DNA from: CAYJBH01 sp964369965
GTDB lineage: Bacteria > Bacillota > Clostridia > Oscillospirales > Ruminococcaceae
Reading direction: 5' to 3'
NCBI GenBank assembly: GCA_964369965.1
Contig: CAYJGF010000030.1
Coordinates: 1-19,189 of the forward strand
Length of the DNA: 19,189 nt
Shown here piece after piece: positions 1 through 8,012 of the stretch. The stretch's first letter is position 1. Every line of letters begins with the position of its first letter. The position numbers and the translations under genes are program-made. The notes below the pieces were generated by a model. The model was not told the origin of the DNA, made no database searches, and was given only the letters and a program-made list of their open reading frames with translations.

Positions 1-84
1 GCATACGATAGCCGAATTTTTCAAGCAGTGCACTCGGAGGTACTACTCCCATATTAGAAAATTCTTCAAGCCGCCTTATGCTTT

Positions 85-567
85 TTAATAACTTATCGGT
101 AATGCGTTTAGCAGATTTTGCGCTTTCCAATCCCTGTTATACAGCTTTAAAAGCGTTGCATACGATAACAAATCAACGGCACTTTCAAACAAATGCACCT
201 CGCTGTTATGTCCGCCAATCAGCCGAAAAGAATAGTTTTTATCGCTCCCTGCGGCATCGCCTATGCACCTTGTTTCACCCGTGCCACGGTAGTTTGCATT
301 ACGTGGTTTATTGTGCTCGTCCACGCCTATAAACACGACGTTGTGCATGGGCAGGTTTTCAAAAATCAACCCTTTTTCTATGCAGTGGGTTATAATTTCA
401 AGGTCAATGCCACGGCTTGAAAGGTAGGCTATAACCCTGTCGTTATTGCTGTGTTTCTTCGGCAAAAGCGGGCGGTTTTGTTTTGGCTTTTGATTTTGGG
501 CGCTACTCATAATCGTAACACTTTCACCGCCTGCGTGCATCAGTTCCTGCGGCTCATGTGCTCGCAA
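85..567 (-). pseudogene. DUF3991/Toprim-like mobile-element protein, truncated remnant
   Basis: The 160-residue frame matches the middle of the DUF3991/Toprim-like proteins carried by clostridial conjugative elements. Matching blocks are NNDRVIAYLSSRGID, HNVVFIGVDEHNKPRNANYRG, GSDKNYSFRLIGG and HLFESAVDLLSYATL. Known relatives have an upstream CHC2-like zinc-finger region and continue into the acidic Toprim part. Here neither is present: the frame opens with a TTG (567; the first ATG is at 510) after unrelated residues and stops shortly after NRDWKAQNLL. A different frame then reads on to the window edge (about 120 to 1) as an unassigned peptide containing FSNMGVVPPSALLEKFGYR, so either a frameshift or a recombination junction lies near 90-120. 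Nothing suggests a role in the glycan locus. It most likely marks an old integration or deletion point of a mobile element. Family call fairly sure, pseudogene status likely. Confidence 0.65.
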
Positions 568-633
568 ATAGCTTAGCCATGTATGTCATCCCCATATAGT
601 TATAGTATTATTTAATGCTAATTAAATTAACGT

Positions 634-2085
634 CTATTTGTTATTAAAAATAATTCCGGGGCCATAGGTTGCAAGACGTGTCATGATATATCCGCAGGTA
701 CAGTTGTCGTTTGTCTCGTACGCAAACTGCCACATCTTGCAATACATGTCTTTAATTATTTCCTTGTTTTTAGGGTCGGTTGCAATATTTTTTAGTTCAA
801 AAGGGTCATTTTCAAGATCGTATAACTCATCATAATCAAAAGAGTTGTAGACAAACTTGTATTTTCGATTAAAAACAGCACGCTGTATGCCGTAAATTTC
901 GTTTCCGTTTGTCTGGGTATATATTTCGGATCGTCTTTTCTTTTGTTCTTTGCCATATAAAATAGGCGCAAGAGAGTGCCCTGACATAATGAGTGGGTTT
1001 TTCACACCGGCAAGCTCTAATATTGTCGGCGCAAAATCAATTAGCGAAATAAACTCATCGGTAGATTTATTTATAATACCGTTTCCACCTATCGCCGCTA
1101 CAATGTTATATGCCTCTTTAAAGCAGGGAAGTCCTTTTGCCCACAGGCCGTGTGCACCGGCATAGTCCCCATGGTCGGTCGTGTAGATGATAACCGTGTC
1201 ATCAAGTTCACCTTTTGCATCAAGCGTATCCAAGAGTTGACCAAAAAGATCGTCCTCATATGATATAAACGCAAGGTAATGCCGCAAGCTCTCTATATGT
1301 TCCTCTTTAGTGAGTGGGTATTGGTCTTTTGTGCGTCGGTAAAGATTGGGTTTGTCTATCATATCGTCTTCAAAATTTGCAGGCAGATTTATATCCATAT
1401 CTTGATACAAATCAAGATATTTTTGCGGGACATGATATGGATCATGTGGTCCGATAGGTCCTACAAACATAAACAACGGCTCTTTACCGTCATAATTTTG
1501 TATCTCATCACAGGCAAGCTTAACCGCAGTACTGTCACCAAATGGGTTCTCGTCCACCGCATACTGTGTAACCTTGGCATACCCCTCTTTTACAATCTGT
1601 CCATCATTTTTATCTTCGTTGGCACCACAGATTATATCAGTGTTTTTATAAAGATTTTCCCAGTCGTTCGCTCTCGCAATGTGTTGATATTCACCGCGCC
1701 CACTGTTTGTGCTGTTTTCGCAGAGGACTTTCTCAAAGCCATGTTCAAGCGGACCTTTTATACCGCTGACATGCCATTTGCCGGAAAATATCGTTCTATA
1801 TCCATTTTGAGCTAAAATCGACGGAAAAAGTGTAACGTTTTCGAATAGATCGTGTGATAACGAATTGTCAACTTCAACATTGTTCCATACTCCGTGCTGT
1901 GACGGCATTAATCCCGAAAAAAAGCTCGCTCTGCTCGGGCAACAATGTGGTGCAACACAGTAAGCCTCGGTGAATTTTACCGACCTTGCAAGAAATTTGT
2001 CAAGGTTAGGTGTTATAGCTTTTTCTGTTGCAATGTGGCTTTGTTGATCGGTCATAAACACAACAATATTCGGACGCTCTTTCAT
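634..2085 (-). CDS. Cytoplasmic formylglycine sulfatase (S1/alkaline phosphatase superfamily)
   Basis: 483 residues, normal length for an S1 sulfatase, which hydrolyses a sulfate ester from a sugar. The N-terminus PNIVVFMTDQQ supplies the metal-binding acid (D13). The activation motif C-C-P-S-R is at 48-52, with C48 as the predicted formylglycine residue. Other expected elements are GKWH (102-105), PHDPY (213-217), TTDHGDYAGAHG (302-313, metal ligands D304/H305) and the following K317. The C-terminal subdomain contains YDLENDPFELKN. There is no signal peptide or TM segment, so it acts in the cytoplasm on imported sulfated oligosaccharides. It needs a formylglycine-generating enzyme (a radical SAM maturase in anaerobes), which is not in this window. 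It is the last gene of the leftward operon, 11 nt after the beta-helix gene, with a clear AAGGAGA site before the ATG. Sulfate position and sugar cannot be read from the sequence. Confidence 0.92.
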   Translation of the reverse strand: MKERPNIVVFMTDQQSHIATEKAITPNLDKFLARSVKFTEAYCVAPHCCPSRASFFSGLMPSQHGVWNNVEVDNSLSHDLFENVTLFPSILAQNGYRTIFSGKWHVSGIKGPLEHGFEKVLCENSTNSGRGEYQHIARANDWENLYKNTDIICGANEDKNDGQIVKEGYAKVTQYAVDENPFGDSTAVKLACDEIQNYDGKEPLFMFVGPIGPHDPYHVPQKYLDLYQDMDINLPANFEDDMIDKPNLYRRTKDQYPLTKEEHIESLRHYLAFISYEDDLFGQLLDTLDAKGELDDTVIIYTTDHGDYAGAHGLWAKGLPCFKEAYNIVAAIGGNGIINKSTDEFISLIDFAPTILELAGVKNPLIMSGHSLAPILYGKEQKKRRSEIYTQTNGNEIYGIQRAVFNRKYKFVYNSFDYDELYDLENDPFELKNIATDPKNKEIIKDMYCKMWQFAYETNDNCTCGYIMTRLATYGPGIIFNNK

Positions 2086-2096
2086 CTTTCTCCTTT

Positions 2097-3755
2097 TTAT
2101 TTAGTAGTATATGTGTTGTTTTCAACTATAAAACTTTTGCAGTTAGAAGCCTCTATGCTCAGTGTCTCATCAGAGTTTATATCCTTATCGTATGTGATAA
2201 AATGATTGTTTTTCACCGTCAGGTTGCCGAAAGAATAACCGTAGAAAAAGGGAGTTCCATCGATAATCACTTCGTTGTCCTCCACCATCATATCACCATG
2301 GAAAAATTCACCCTGTACCTGTGTTTTCATCGCCGGGTCGATGTCGATTATCGCCGTGCCCCAGTTGGCTTTATTTTTGCGGCTGATTTTGTTGCCGCGA
2401 ATTATTACACTTGTGGTGTTGGTGGACTCGTACCAGTTGTGCATATCACCGTTGATTTTTATCGCCGATCCCTCGGTGTCGATGACATTGTTTTCTATAA
2501 GGATAGGTTTTTTACCGGTCAACAAAATTCCTCTTGCCCTGTTTTTACCGCAAACATTGTTGCGAAAAATTACATTTGGATAGCTCTCGCAATCATCAAC
2601 ACAATACTCCTTATCAACAAGAAAATCAAAAGGTGAATCGAATACCAAGTTGAAAAACCTGTTATTTATCTTTTTGGTATCGGTTAGGGTTGTTCTTCCA
2701 ACCTCCAGCATCGTATCTTTGTCGCATATTGATATGCCGGCACCTCTCTTAAGTCCAAAAGCGCCTACCTGTTGAAAGTGCGGTATCTCGACTATAACCT
2801 CCCTCGGGCTGATAACATGTGATACCTTGAAGTAGTTCCCGTGGACGTTTAAAATGTCGTCGAGCATACTCTCCATCCTTGAGTTCTCAATCAACAATGT
2901 GCCACTGCAGTTCACAAAATGGGTGGCGTCTGCGTTGACCGACATAACACGGTCGCTGTCCTTGTCCGGAATTATATCCACCTTGTCGATATGTATATTT
3001 TCACTGAACTGAGCAACAACACCCATCGTGCCTGCATGATGGATGGTTATATTTTCCAACTTTATGTCGATGCTTTCATCTATTGCGATGGCAGGATAAT
3101 ATCTTCTTTCATGCTTTATGGTTATAATATTTCCGATTGTCGGTTTGAGGTTCCAGTCAAAAAAAAGCTTGAGGTAACCCTCACTCGTTTGCTCCGCCCT
3201 CATGGAAGTTTTTAGAAAGTTGTCAATAGAATTCGGTATGGGGCGACGCTCCTCTTTGTCGTATTCTAAAAGACCGTGGACGAAATAGCTTTCATACTCC
3301 TCACCTAAAAATCGAACAAGAGAGTTCACTATATCATAAGGATATTTTTTCTTATCTATGTCTATCACGACATAATCATCGCCGCTCTCCATCACCGTCC
3401 CCTGTGAGAAAAAAGGGCGCTCGTAATCTATGACAAAGTCTCGCACCGTGATATTTTCACTGTTTTTGATATAGAAAGGGAGTATGCCGCCAATGCAATT
3501 GAGCCGTGAGCCTTTTCCGTCAATTATAATATTTTGTTTGTCAATTATCGGGAATGCTATGTTTTTAAGGCTATAATCGTTGTTAGATATATAACAAAAT
3601 TCTTGATGTGCATATAGCGATCGAATATCATATATATTTCTCTTAAACTCAAACAAAGTATCTGCGTTTGCATCTAATATCATCTCATTGATACAATATA
3701 CCGCATCATCTACTTTACACTTTGAAATCAACTCATTGTTTATCTTTTTTAACAT
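2097..3755 (-). CDS. GH110-like right-handed beta-helix glycosidase (putative alpha-1,3-galactosidase)
   Basis: 552 residues from the ATG at 3755. A GTG two codons earlier lies inside the AGAGG ribosome site, so the ATG is preferred. The sequence is a parallel beta-helix with GH110 landmarks: EFCYISNNDYSLKNIAFPI (about 52-70), IIIDGKGSRL (76-85), PFYIKNSENI (93-102), DYERPFFSQG (110-119), NADATHF (274-280) and MLDDILNVHG (297-306). The acidic residues D276, D299 and D300 are candidates for the catalytic pair. GH110 enzymes are inverting exo-alpha-1,3-galactosidases; characterised members act on blood group B and linear B structures, and at least one marine member on carrageenan oligosaccharides. 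There is no signal peptide, so the enzyme is probably cytoplasmic. It sits 9 nt after GH43 and 11 nt before a sulfatase in one operon. The alternative is a polysaccharide-lyase or epimerase-type beta-helix, but the ISNND...RPFFSQG block argues for GH110. Confidence 0.75.
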   Translation of the reverse strand: MLKKINNELISKCKVDDAVYCINEMILDANADTLFEFKRNIYDIRSLYAHQEFCYISNNDYSLKNIAFPIIDKQNIIIDGKGSRLNCIGGILPFYIKNSENITVRDFVIDYERPFFSQGTVMESGDDYVVIDIDKKKYPYDIVNSLVRFLGEEYESYFVHGLLEYDKEERRPIPNSIDNFLKTSMRAEQTSEGYLKLFFDWNLKPTIGNIITIKHERRYYPAIAIDESIDIKLENITIHHAGTMGVVAQFSENIHIDKVDIIPDKDSDRVMSVNADATHFVNCSGTLLIENSRMESMLDDILNVHGNYFKVSHVISPREVIVEIPHFQQVGAFGLKRGAGISICDKDTMLEVGRTTLTDTKKINNRFFNLVFDSPFDFLVDKEYCVDDCESYPNVIFRNNVCGKNRARGILLTGKKPILIENNVIDTEGSAIKINGDMHNWYESTNTTSVIIRGNKISRKNKANWGTAIIDIDPAMKTQVQGEFFHGDMMVEDNEVIIDGTPFFYGYSFGNLTVKNNHFITYDKDINSDETLSIEASNCKSFIVENNTYTTK

Positions 3756-3764
3756 CTGCACCTC

Positions 3765-5174
3765 TTATTCAATATGTGTGTATCTAAAATCACTGAATTT
3801 AGCACTGTCGTCCCCGACACAATAAAGCCCCGTTTTGAGACTGAAAAACCGTCCGAACGTGTTGTGATGAAAGCCGGAAACGTCTTTTGTCGGAATAAGT
3901 TTTGTCCAACTCTCACCATCAAGGCTATAATAAAAAGTGACTATATTTTTTGTATTGATAAGTTTTAAAAATGTTTTAACGGATGAGCTATCGCGATTTG
4001 TAATTCTTCTGTTGACCATCGTGCCGTTATAGATTTCTTTAAGTGATGCTCCGACAAAACAATAAGCAAGGTCGGAATAGAAAAGGCATAAACCGGCCTC
4101 CACCCCTTTGTTTTCTGTCTCAACCGTGACCTTTAGTTCATACGAGTGGCTGTATGGTGTGCAAAGGAGTGGTGATGTATCCTTTAAGGCATCACTTTTT
4201 GCCGACATTCTCATACCGTCACCATCAAAAGTCAATCGATTGACGTCGTACGCACCAAAAAATCGCCACTGCCACTTAAGTTTGTCCGATCTAAAGTCAT
4301 CGTTCAGGTCAAGGAAAACCTGTCGCTTTTCATCTATCACATCATGGTTTTCTATTTCCTTTGCATAAAACCAACCATCATCTGTCCATATAATTTGAGA
4401 CAGTAACGTTTGTCGCCCTAATGTGTGATAGCCCTTTTCATACCCGTGATAAACTATGTACCAGTCACCTTGCACGGTATCAAACATGGTGCCGTGTCCT
4501 TGTGACCACCATTTTTCCGTGTCACTTTGCGTCCTGATTATTGGATTATTCGGGCATTCCTCCCACGGTCCGAGGATGCTTTTTGAGCGTGCGGCAACGA
4601 CCATGTGTGACGTAGCAGGACCGCTTGTGCCACCCTCGGCAGACAGCATATAAAAGTATCCGTTTTTCTTTATTAATTTTGGAGCCTCCAGTGCAAAGCA
4701 TTCCGTTGTCCACTCCTGCGGTATCGGCCATCCGTCATATAATTTTTTAATCTCGCCGACAACGCTCAGACCATCGTCTGCAAGTTGAACACAGTTACCC
4801 TGTGAGAGATAAAGATATCTTTTGCCGTCCTCACCAACACAGTGCCCGGGATCTATATGGGGGATTTTAAGATCGATCGGCTTGCTCCACGGTCCTTTTA
4901 TATCGTCGGCATATATGACGTAGTTCGTGCCATAGGCAGGATAATAGATATAAAATCTCCCCTCATAATAACATATATCGGGTGCCTCCACATTGCCGGT
5001 AAAACATTCGGCGGCATGACATATAGGTGACCAATCCTCTAAATTTTTTGAATGCCAGACTGTCAAAGCCGGATAGTATTCAAAGGTGGAGGCAACGAGA
5101 TAATAATCGTCATTAACACGAACAATGGAGGGGTCGGCATAATCACCGCGTAGGATGTTTTTGTGGTCTTTCAT
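3765..5174 (-). CDS. GH43 glycosidase (beta-xylosidase/arabinofuranosidase-like) with C-terminal beta-sandwich
   Basis: 469 residues. The five-bladed propeller (about 1-280) shows the three GH43 acids in context: D14 in GDYADPS (general base), D108 in HIDPG (pKa modulator) and E163 in ALEAPKL (general acid). SQGHGTMFDT (224-233) carries the conserved histidine. Residues from about 288 on form the concanavalin-like C-terminal domain usual in two-domain GH43 beta-xylosidases. GH43 members are inverting and remove beta-xylose, alpha-L-arabinose or, in some subfamilies, beta-1,3-galactose; the subfamily cannot be fixed here. There is no signal peptide. The ATG overlaps the TGA of the upstream sulfatase by 4 nt (ATGA), so the two are translationally coupled. 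In a sulfated galactan pathway it could remove side-chain sugars that block the backbone exo-enzymes. Confidence 0.88.
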   Translation of the reverse strand: MKDHKNILRGDYADPSIVRVNDDYYLVASTFEYYPALTVWHSKNLEDWSPICHAAECFTGNVEAPDICYYEGRFYIYYPAYGTNYVIYADDIKGPWSKPIDLKIPHIDPGHCVGEDGKRYLYLSQGNCVQLADDGLSVVGEIKKLYDGWPIPQEWTTECFALEAPKLIKKNGYFYMLSAEGGTSGPATSHMVVAARSKSILGPWEECPNNPIIRTQSDTEKWWSQGHGTMFDTVQGDWYIVYHGYEKGYHTLGRQTLLSQIIWTDDGWFYAKEIENHDVIDEKRQVFLDLNDDFRSDKLKWQWRFFGAYDVNRLTFDGDGMRMSAKSDALKDTSPLLCTPYSHSYELKVTVETENKGVEAGLCLFYSDLAYCFVGASLKEIYNGTMVNRRITNRDSSSVKTFLKLINTKNIVTFYYSLDGESWTKLIPTKDVSGFHHNTFGRFFSLKTGLYCVGDDSAKFSDFRYTHIE

Positions 5175-6688
5175 GGATTAACCTCTTTCCTTGTTTTACC
5201 GAGTGCTTCATCAATGGTATCCACCATATGTGCATATGGCGTGCCGTTATAAAAGTTGCCGTCACATTCTTTTAGCAGTTTTGCCCCAAGGGTTCGCACG
5301 AGATCCTCTCTTGCCTCGGCAAGATCATTCTCCTCTTTATAATCGTCAAAAAGATTATAAAGCTCAAAATTTTTGTTTGCGGTTGTGTATCGGATTTTAT
5401 AACCGTCATTTTGCGTGAGTCCCGGTCCGCGGTGACTGGCATAGACCACATAGTCGTGCTCGGGGCATGGTTTGCCGAGTAGTTCAGCGAGGTAGGAAAT
5501 ACCATCTTTCCCCTCCGGCATCGACACCCCTGCAATCTCTGCAAGGGTTGGCATGAGGTCGTAGTTTGCTATCAATCTGTTACTGATACTACCCGGTTTT
5601 ATAACGCCTTTCCAGTTGATGATGTACGGGATTTTAACTCCACCCTCCGAATTTGAGCGCTTTTTACCTTTCATTCCATCGTTGCCGTTGAAAATATCGT
5701 TTGCATTTTCGGTGGTGAAATGGGTTTCGATTTCATCGAAAACACGTCCCGTTTTCACACAATTGTGTGAGCTGCTGCGACCTTTTTGATCATAATAAAC
5801 CTCATGTCCGTTGTCGGAGCTAAAGATAATCATGGTATTTTGGTCAAGCCCGAGACGCTTTAATGTATCCACAACCAACCCGACCGTGTCGTCCAGCCGC
5901 AAAATCATGGACACATACTCTTTTTCATATTCTGTGAGCTCGGTGTTTGATTTTATATCGTCATGAATTGTCGGCACCGCCGTGGGACCGTGTGGGAGTT
6001 GTGAGGGGTGATACAGAAAAAACGGCTTATCACAGTGCTCCTCGATAAACTCTACTATTTTTTTATTAAAAAGATCTTGACTGTACTGTGCTTTACCATT
6101 CATGTTGTGTCTGATTTTCGCCTCCTGCTCACCGTCAAACTCCGGTGATTTTCCACAGTCGGCATGGATGTTGCCGTCTATCATGACCACCTTGCCGTCC
6201 TCAAACAGAAACGGTGGGTAAAAACCGTGACACTGTCTGTGGTCATAATAACCGTAATGATAGTCCCAACCGTGGGATTTTATATCATCCTCGGTGGTGG
6301 CAAAACCCCATTCCAGTTTGCCTATCTGCCCCGTGAAATAGCCACCTTTTTTTAGTATATGTGGCAAAAATTCTGTGGAGTTAAGATCATTGAAACCGGT
6401 ATTGTTAAGCAGTTCATAGATGTCGGGCAGTGTCATATCGATATTTAATCGCTCATAGACACCGGCCGCGGTAAACGACCAACGACCGGCATGACAGTCG
6501 TGAATTCCGGTTATTAAACTCGCCCTTGCAGGTGCGCAGAGCGCACAGCCGTATGCCCGACGGAACTTCATCCCGTCCTCACAGAGTTTGTCGATATTTG
6601 GGGTTTTAAACATTTTTTGCCCATAACACCCGAGCATCCCTCTGCCAAGATCATCGGCATAAATATAAATTATATTAGGTTTTTTCAT
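5171..6688 (-). CDS. Cytoplasmic formylglycine sulfatase, CAPAR type
   Basis: 505 residues, a typical S1 sulfatase. PNIIYIYADDLGRG (4-17) gives metal ligands D12/D13. The activation motif is C-A-P-A-R at 51-55 (C51 to formylglycine), with alanine in place of the more usual serine. IGKLEWG (122-128), PHGP (232-235), FSSDNGHE (289-296) and GMKGKKRSNSEGGVKIP (338-354) supply the rest of the active site. It lacks a signal peptide and must be activated by a maturase encoded elsewhere. Its motif and length differ clearly from the other sulfatase in the operon, so the two probably remove different sulfates or act on different residues. A good AAGGAAAA site precedes the ATG, and it overlaps the GH43 start by 4 nt. 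Confidence 0.92.
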   Translation of the reverse strand: MKKPNIIYIYADDLGRGMLGCYGQKMFKTPNIDKLCEDGMKFRRAYGCALCAPARASLITGIHDCHAGRWSFTAAGVYERLNIDMTLPDIYELLNNTGFNDLNSTEFLPHILKKGGYFTGQIGKLEWGFATTEDDIKSHGWDYHYGYYDHRQCHGFYPPFLFEDGKVVMIDGNIHADCGKSPEFDGEQEAKIRHNMNGKAQYSQDLFNKKIVEFIEEHCDKPFFLYHPSQLPHGPTAVPTIHDDIKSNTELTEYEKEYVSMILRLDDTVGLVVDTLKRLGLDQNTMIIFSSDNGHEVYYDQKGRSSSHNCVKTGRVFDEIETHFTTENANDIFNGNDGMKGKKRSNSEGGVKIPYIINWKGVIKPGSISNRLIANYDLMPTLAEIAGVSMPEGKDGISYLAELLGKPCPEHDYVVYASHRGPGLTQNDGYKIRYTTANKNFELYNLFDDYKEENDLAEAREDLVRTLGAKLLKECDGNFYNGTPYAHMVDTIDEALGKTRKEVNP

Positions 6689-6699
6689 GGTTTTCCTTT

Positions 6700-6858
6700 T
6701 TATATACAGTCTATTTCTATCATTTTCTGGGTAATCACTTCATCACAGGTAATATAGAGTTTGCCACATCCGGCACGGTTTGCCCTCATTATTATCACTG
6801 CTCTACCTTTGCCGTAGCAGAGATGAAACCCGTCGCTAAACAATATTTTTTGTGACAT
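6700..6858 (-). CDS. 52-aa ORF resembling the C-terminal end of a GH2 glycosidase (remnant or small protein)
   Basis: A small frame fills the gap between the URO-D gene and the CAPAR sulfatase. It begins at an ATG 8 nt after the URO-D stop, with AGAGG 5 nt upstream, and ends 11 nt before the sulfatase ATG. Its text HLCYGKGRAVIIMRANRAG, then KLYITCD, resembles the last beta-sandwich domain of GH2 beta-galactosidases, where a pattern like G-x-A-x-V-I-x-R-(S/A)...A-G-x-(I/L)-x-L/V recurs. The simplest reading is the surviving tail of a GH2 gene lost by deletion. The well-placed ribosome site and exact fit in the operon leave open a real short protein. No function is claimed. Confidence 0.5.
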   Translation of the reverse strand: MSQKILFSDGFHLCYGKGRAVIIMRANRAGCGKLYITCDEVITQKMIEIDCI

Positions 6859-6866
6859 AAAAACCT

Positions 6867-7505
6867 CTATTTAAAAACTTCTCTCATTCGACGGCAATAA
6901 TACTCAACGTTTTCCCAGATGGCATTGGGCGGAATACGATGATCCGGCATCGGGATATAACCGCCGAGTTCCACTATCGGTCGAAGTCGTTCAATCTCGT
7001 TATCGATTGCCTCAAAATCTTGTGCAAAAACTTCTTTTTTCATACCGCCGACGGCACGGATTTTGTCGCCGTATTTTTCCTGCCAAGGTGCAAAACTGCC
7101 ACCCCATGTGCCGACCTCTGTCGGACACATCACTTCGATGTTGTTTTCCAGCCATGTTGGTATGAGCAGATCGGGAATTCCGTCACAGTCGACATACACG
7201 AGATCGCACCCGTAGCTTTTGAGCAAATCTGTCGTTTTTTTGTATTGCGGACCACATTTTTCGGCAAAAAACACAGGGCTGACTAACGGACCGTTGTTGA
7301 AAGCTATGTCCTCCCAAAATTGCGAAATATCGGGCCGAAAGCCGAGCTCGAGCACCGCTTTTGTGACCTGATACGATAAATCTCCGAGCGTTTCAATCAT
7401 TTCATCAACGAGTTCCTCGTCGTCTATCATCATGTAGCTCAATCCCTCAAGCCCTGCCCAGTTGCGAATTTTCCCGATAATGCTACCTGCGTAGTAACCC
7501 TGCAA
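6867..7505 (-). CDS. URO-D family methyltransferase-like protein, C-terminal part (frameshifted)
   Basis: This frame carries the C-terminal two thirds of a uroporphyrinogen decarboxylase-family protein: GKIRNWAGLEGLSYM near its start, PDISQFWEDIAFNNGPLVSP, LVYVDCDG, WLENNIEVMCPTEVGTW and GGYIPMPDHRIPPNAIWENV near the end. The lead-in ESLQGYYAGS is readable upstream of the first ATG, which is therefore internal rather than a natural start. Joined to the N-terminal frame across the A7 tract (T7 at 7513-7519 on the given strand), it would make a normal 367-residue protein. Family members include haem-pathway decarboxylases and corrinoid methyltransferases. The sequence looks like the latter, divergent group often found beside catabolic genes, but its substrate is unknown. 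Confidence 0.75.
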   Translation of the reverse strand: MQGYYAGSIIGKIRNWAGLEGLSYMMIDDEELVDEMIETLGDLSYQVTKAVLELGFRPDISQFWEDIAFNNGPLVSPVFFAEKCGPQYKKTTDLLKSYGCDLVYVDCDGIPDLLIPTWLENNIEVMCPTEVGTWGGSFAPWQEKYGDKIRAVGGMKKEVFAQDFEAIDNEIERLRPIVELGGYIPMPDHRIPPNAIWENVEYYCRRMREVFK

Positions 7506-7969
7506 GGACTCGTTTTTTTCTTGGTTTTAATCAGTGACTTAATGTGGTCGACATCAATTCTGTCGAGAGAAAACTGCAATCGTGGCTTGTAATGCTCCTC
7601 CCATGATTCACGGTCTGTGAGTGTATGTGCTATTTCTGCCGGGATAGAGCCCGCCTCTTTTTTGCGCAAAACAATAACACCGTCGTCCTGCATATAGTGT
7701 TCACTCCCGTCCGCCAACGTTCGTATTAATTTTTCTTCAAACACCGGAAAAAGGTCTACCTTGCACCCAGCCCACGTGTTGAGATTGCTGTCAAATCCGA
7801 GTTTTTTTGCGACTCCGTTCCACCCCAAAGTATCACCCTCGTGACGAGTCAAATGACCCTCAACGACCCATTTTTCGATGGTCTCATTCCAAAAACCGAA
7901 ATGAATTATAGGCAATCTGTCATATTCCTTGCGATTTAGAATCGCCAATAGCCTTTCACGATTGGTCAT
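7439..7969 (-). CDS. URO-D family methyltransferase-like protein, N-terminal part (frameshifted)
   Basis: The frame starts at ATG 7969, with GGAGGGTGC immediately upstream, and is the first gene of the leftward operon. Genuine family sequence runs from MTNRERLLAILNRKEYDRLP through HFGFWNETI, GWNGVAKKLGFD and the strand VFEEKLIRTLADGSEHYMQDDG to about DVDHIKSLIKTKKK. The remaining residues to the stop at 7439 are out-of-frame sequence. One extra A in the A7 run restores LIKTKKKNESLQGYYAGS and links to the C-terminal part. The break could be an assembly or sequencing error in a homopolymer, a real mutation, or slippage. A methyltransferase in a galactan locus could act on O-methylated sugars, but that is conjecture. 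Confidence 0.75.
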   Translation of the reverse strand: MTNRERLLAILNRKEYDRLPIIHFGFWNETIEKWVVEGHLTRHEGDTLGWNGVAKKLGFDSNLNTWAGCKVDLFPVFEEKLIRTLADGSEHYMQDDGVIVLRKKEAGSIPAEIAHTLTDRESWEEHYKPRLQFSLDRIDVDHIKSLIKTKKKTSPCRVTTQVALSGKFATGQGLRD

Positions 7970-8012
7970 GCACCCTCCTGTTTATATAAATTAAGTTCAA
8001 CTATATCTCTTG

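Noticed and set aside
594..625. Possible terminator after the leftward enzyme operon (TTTAAT-gcta-ATTAAA).
   Set aside because: The stem is only about 6 A-T pairs with no GC content, too weak to call; readthrough cannot be judged.
1279..1815. Long plus-strand frame opposite the first sulfatase gene, plus similar antisense frames opposite other genes.
   Set aside because: No recognisable domain, no ribosome site, and they mirror well-supported genes on the other strand.
7509..7522. Programmed -1 ribosomal frameshift in the URO-D gene.
   Set aside because: The zero-frame codons are AAG AAA AAA ACG, preceded by G rather than A, so the classic X-XXY-YYZ heptamer is not in phase, and no purpose for a shift is apparent; a homopolymer indel is simpler.
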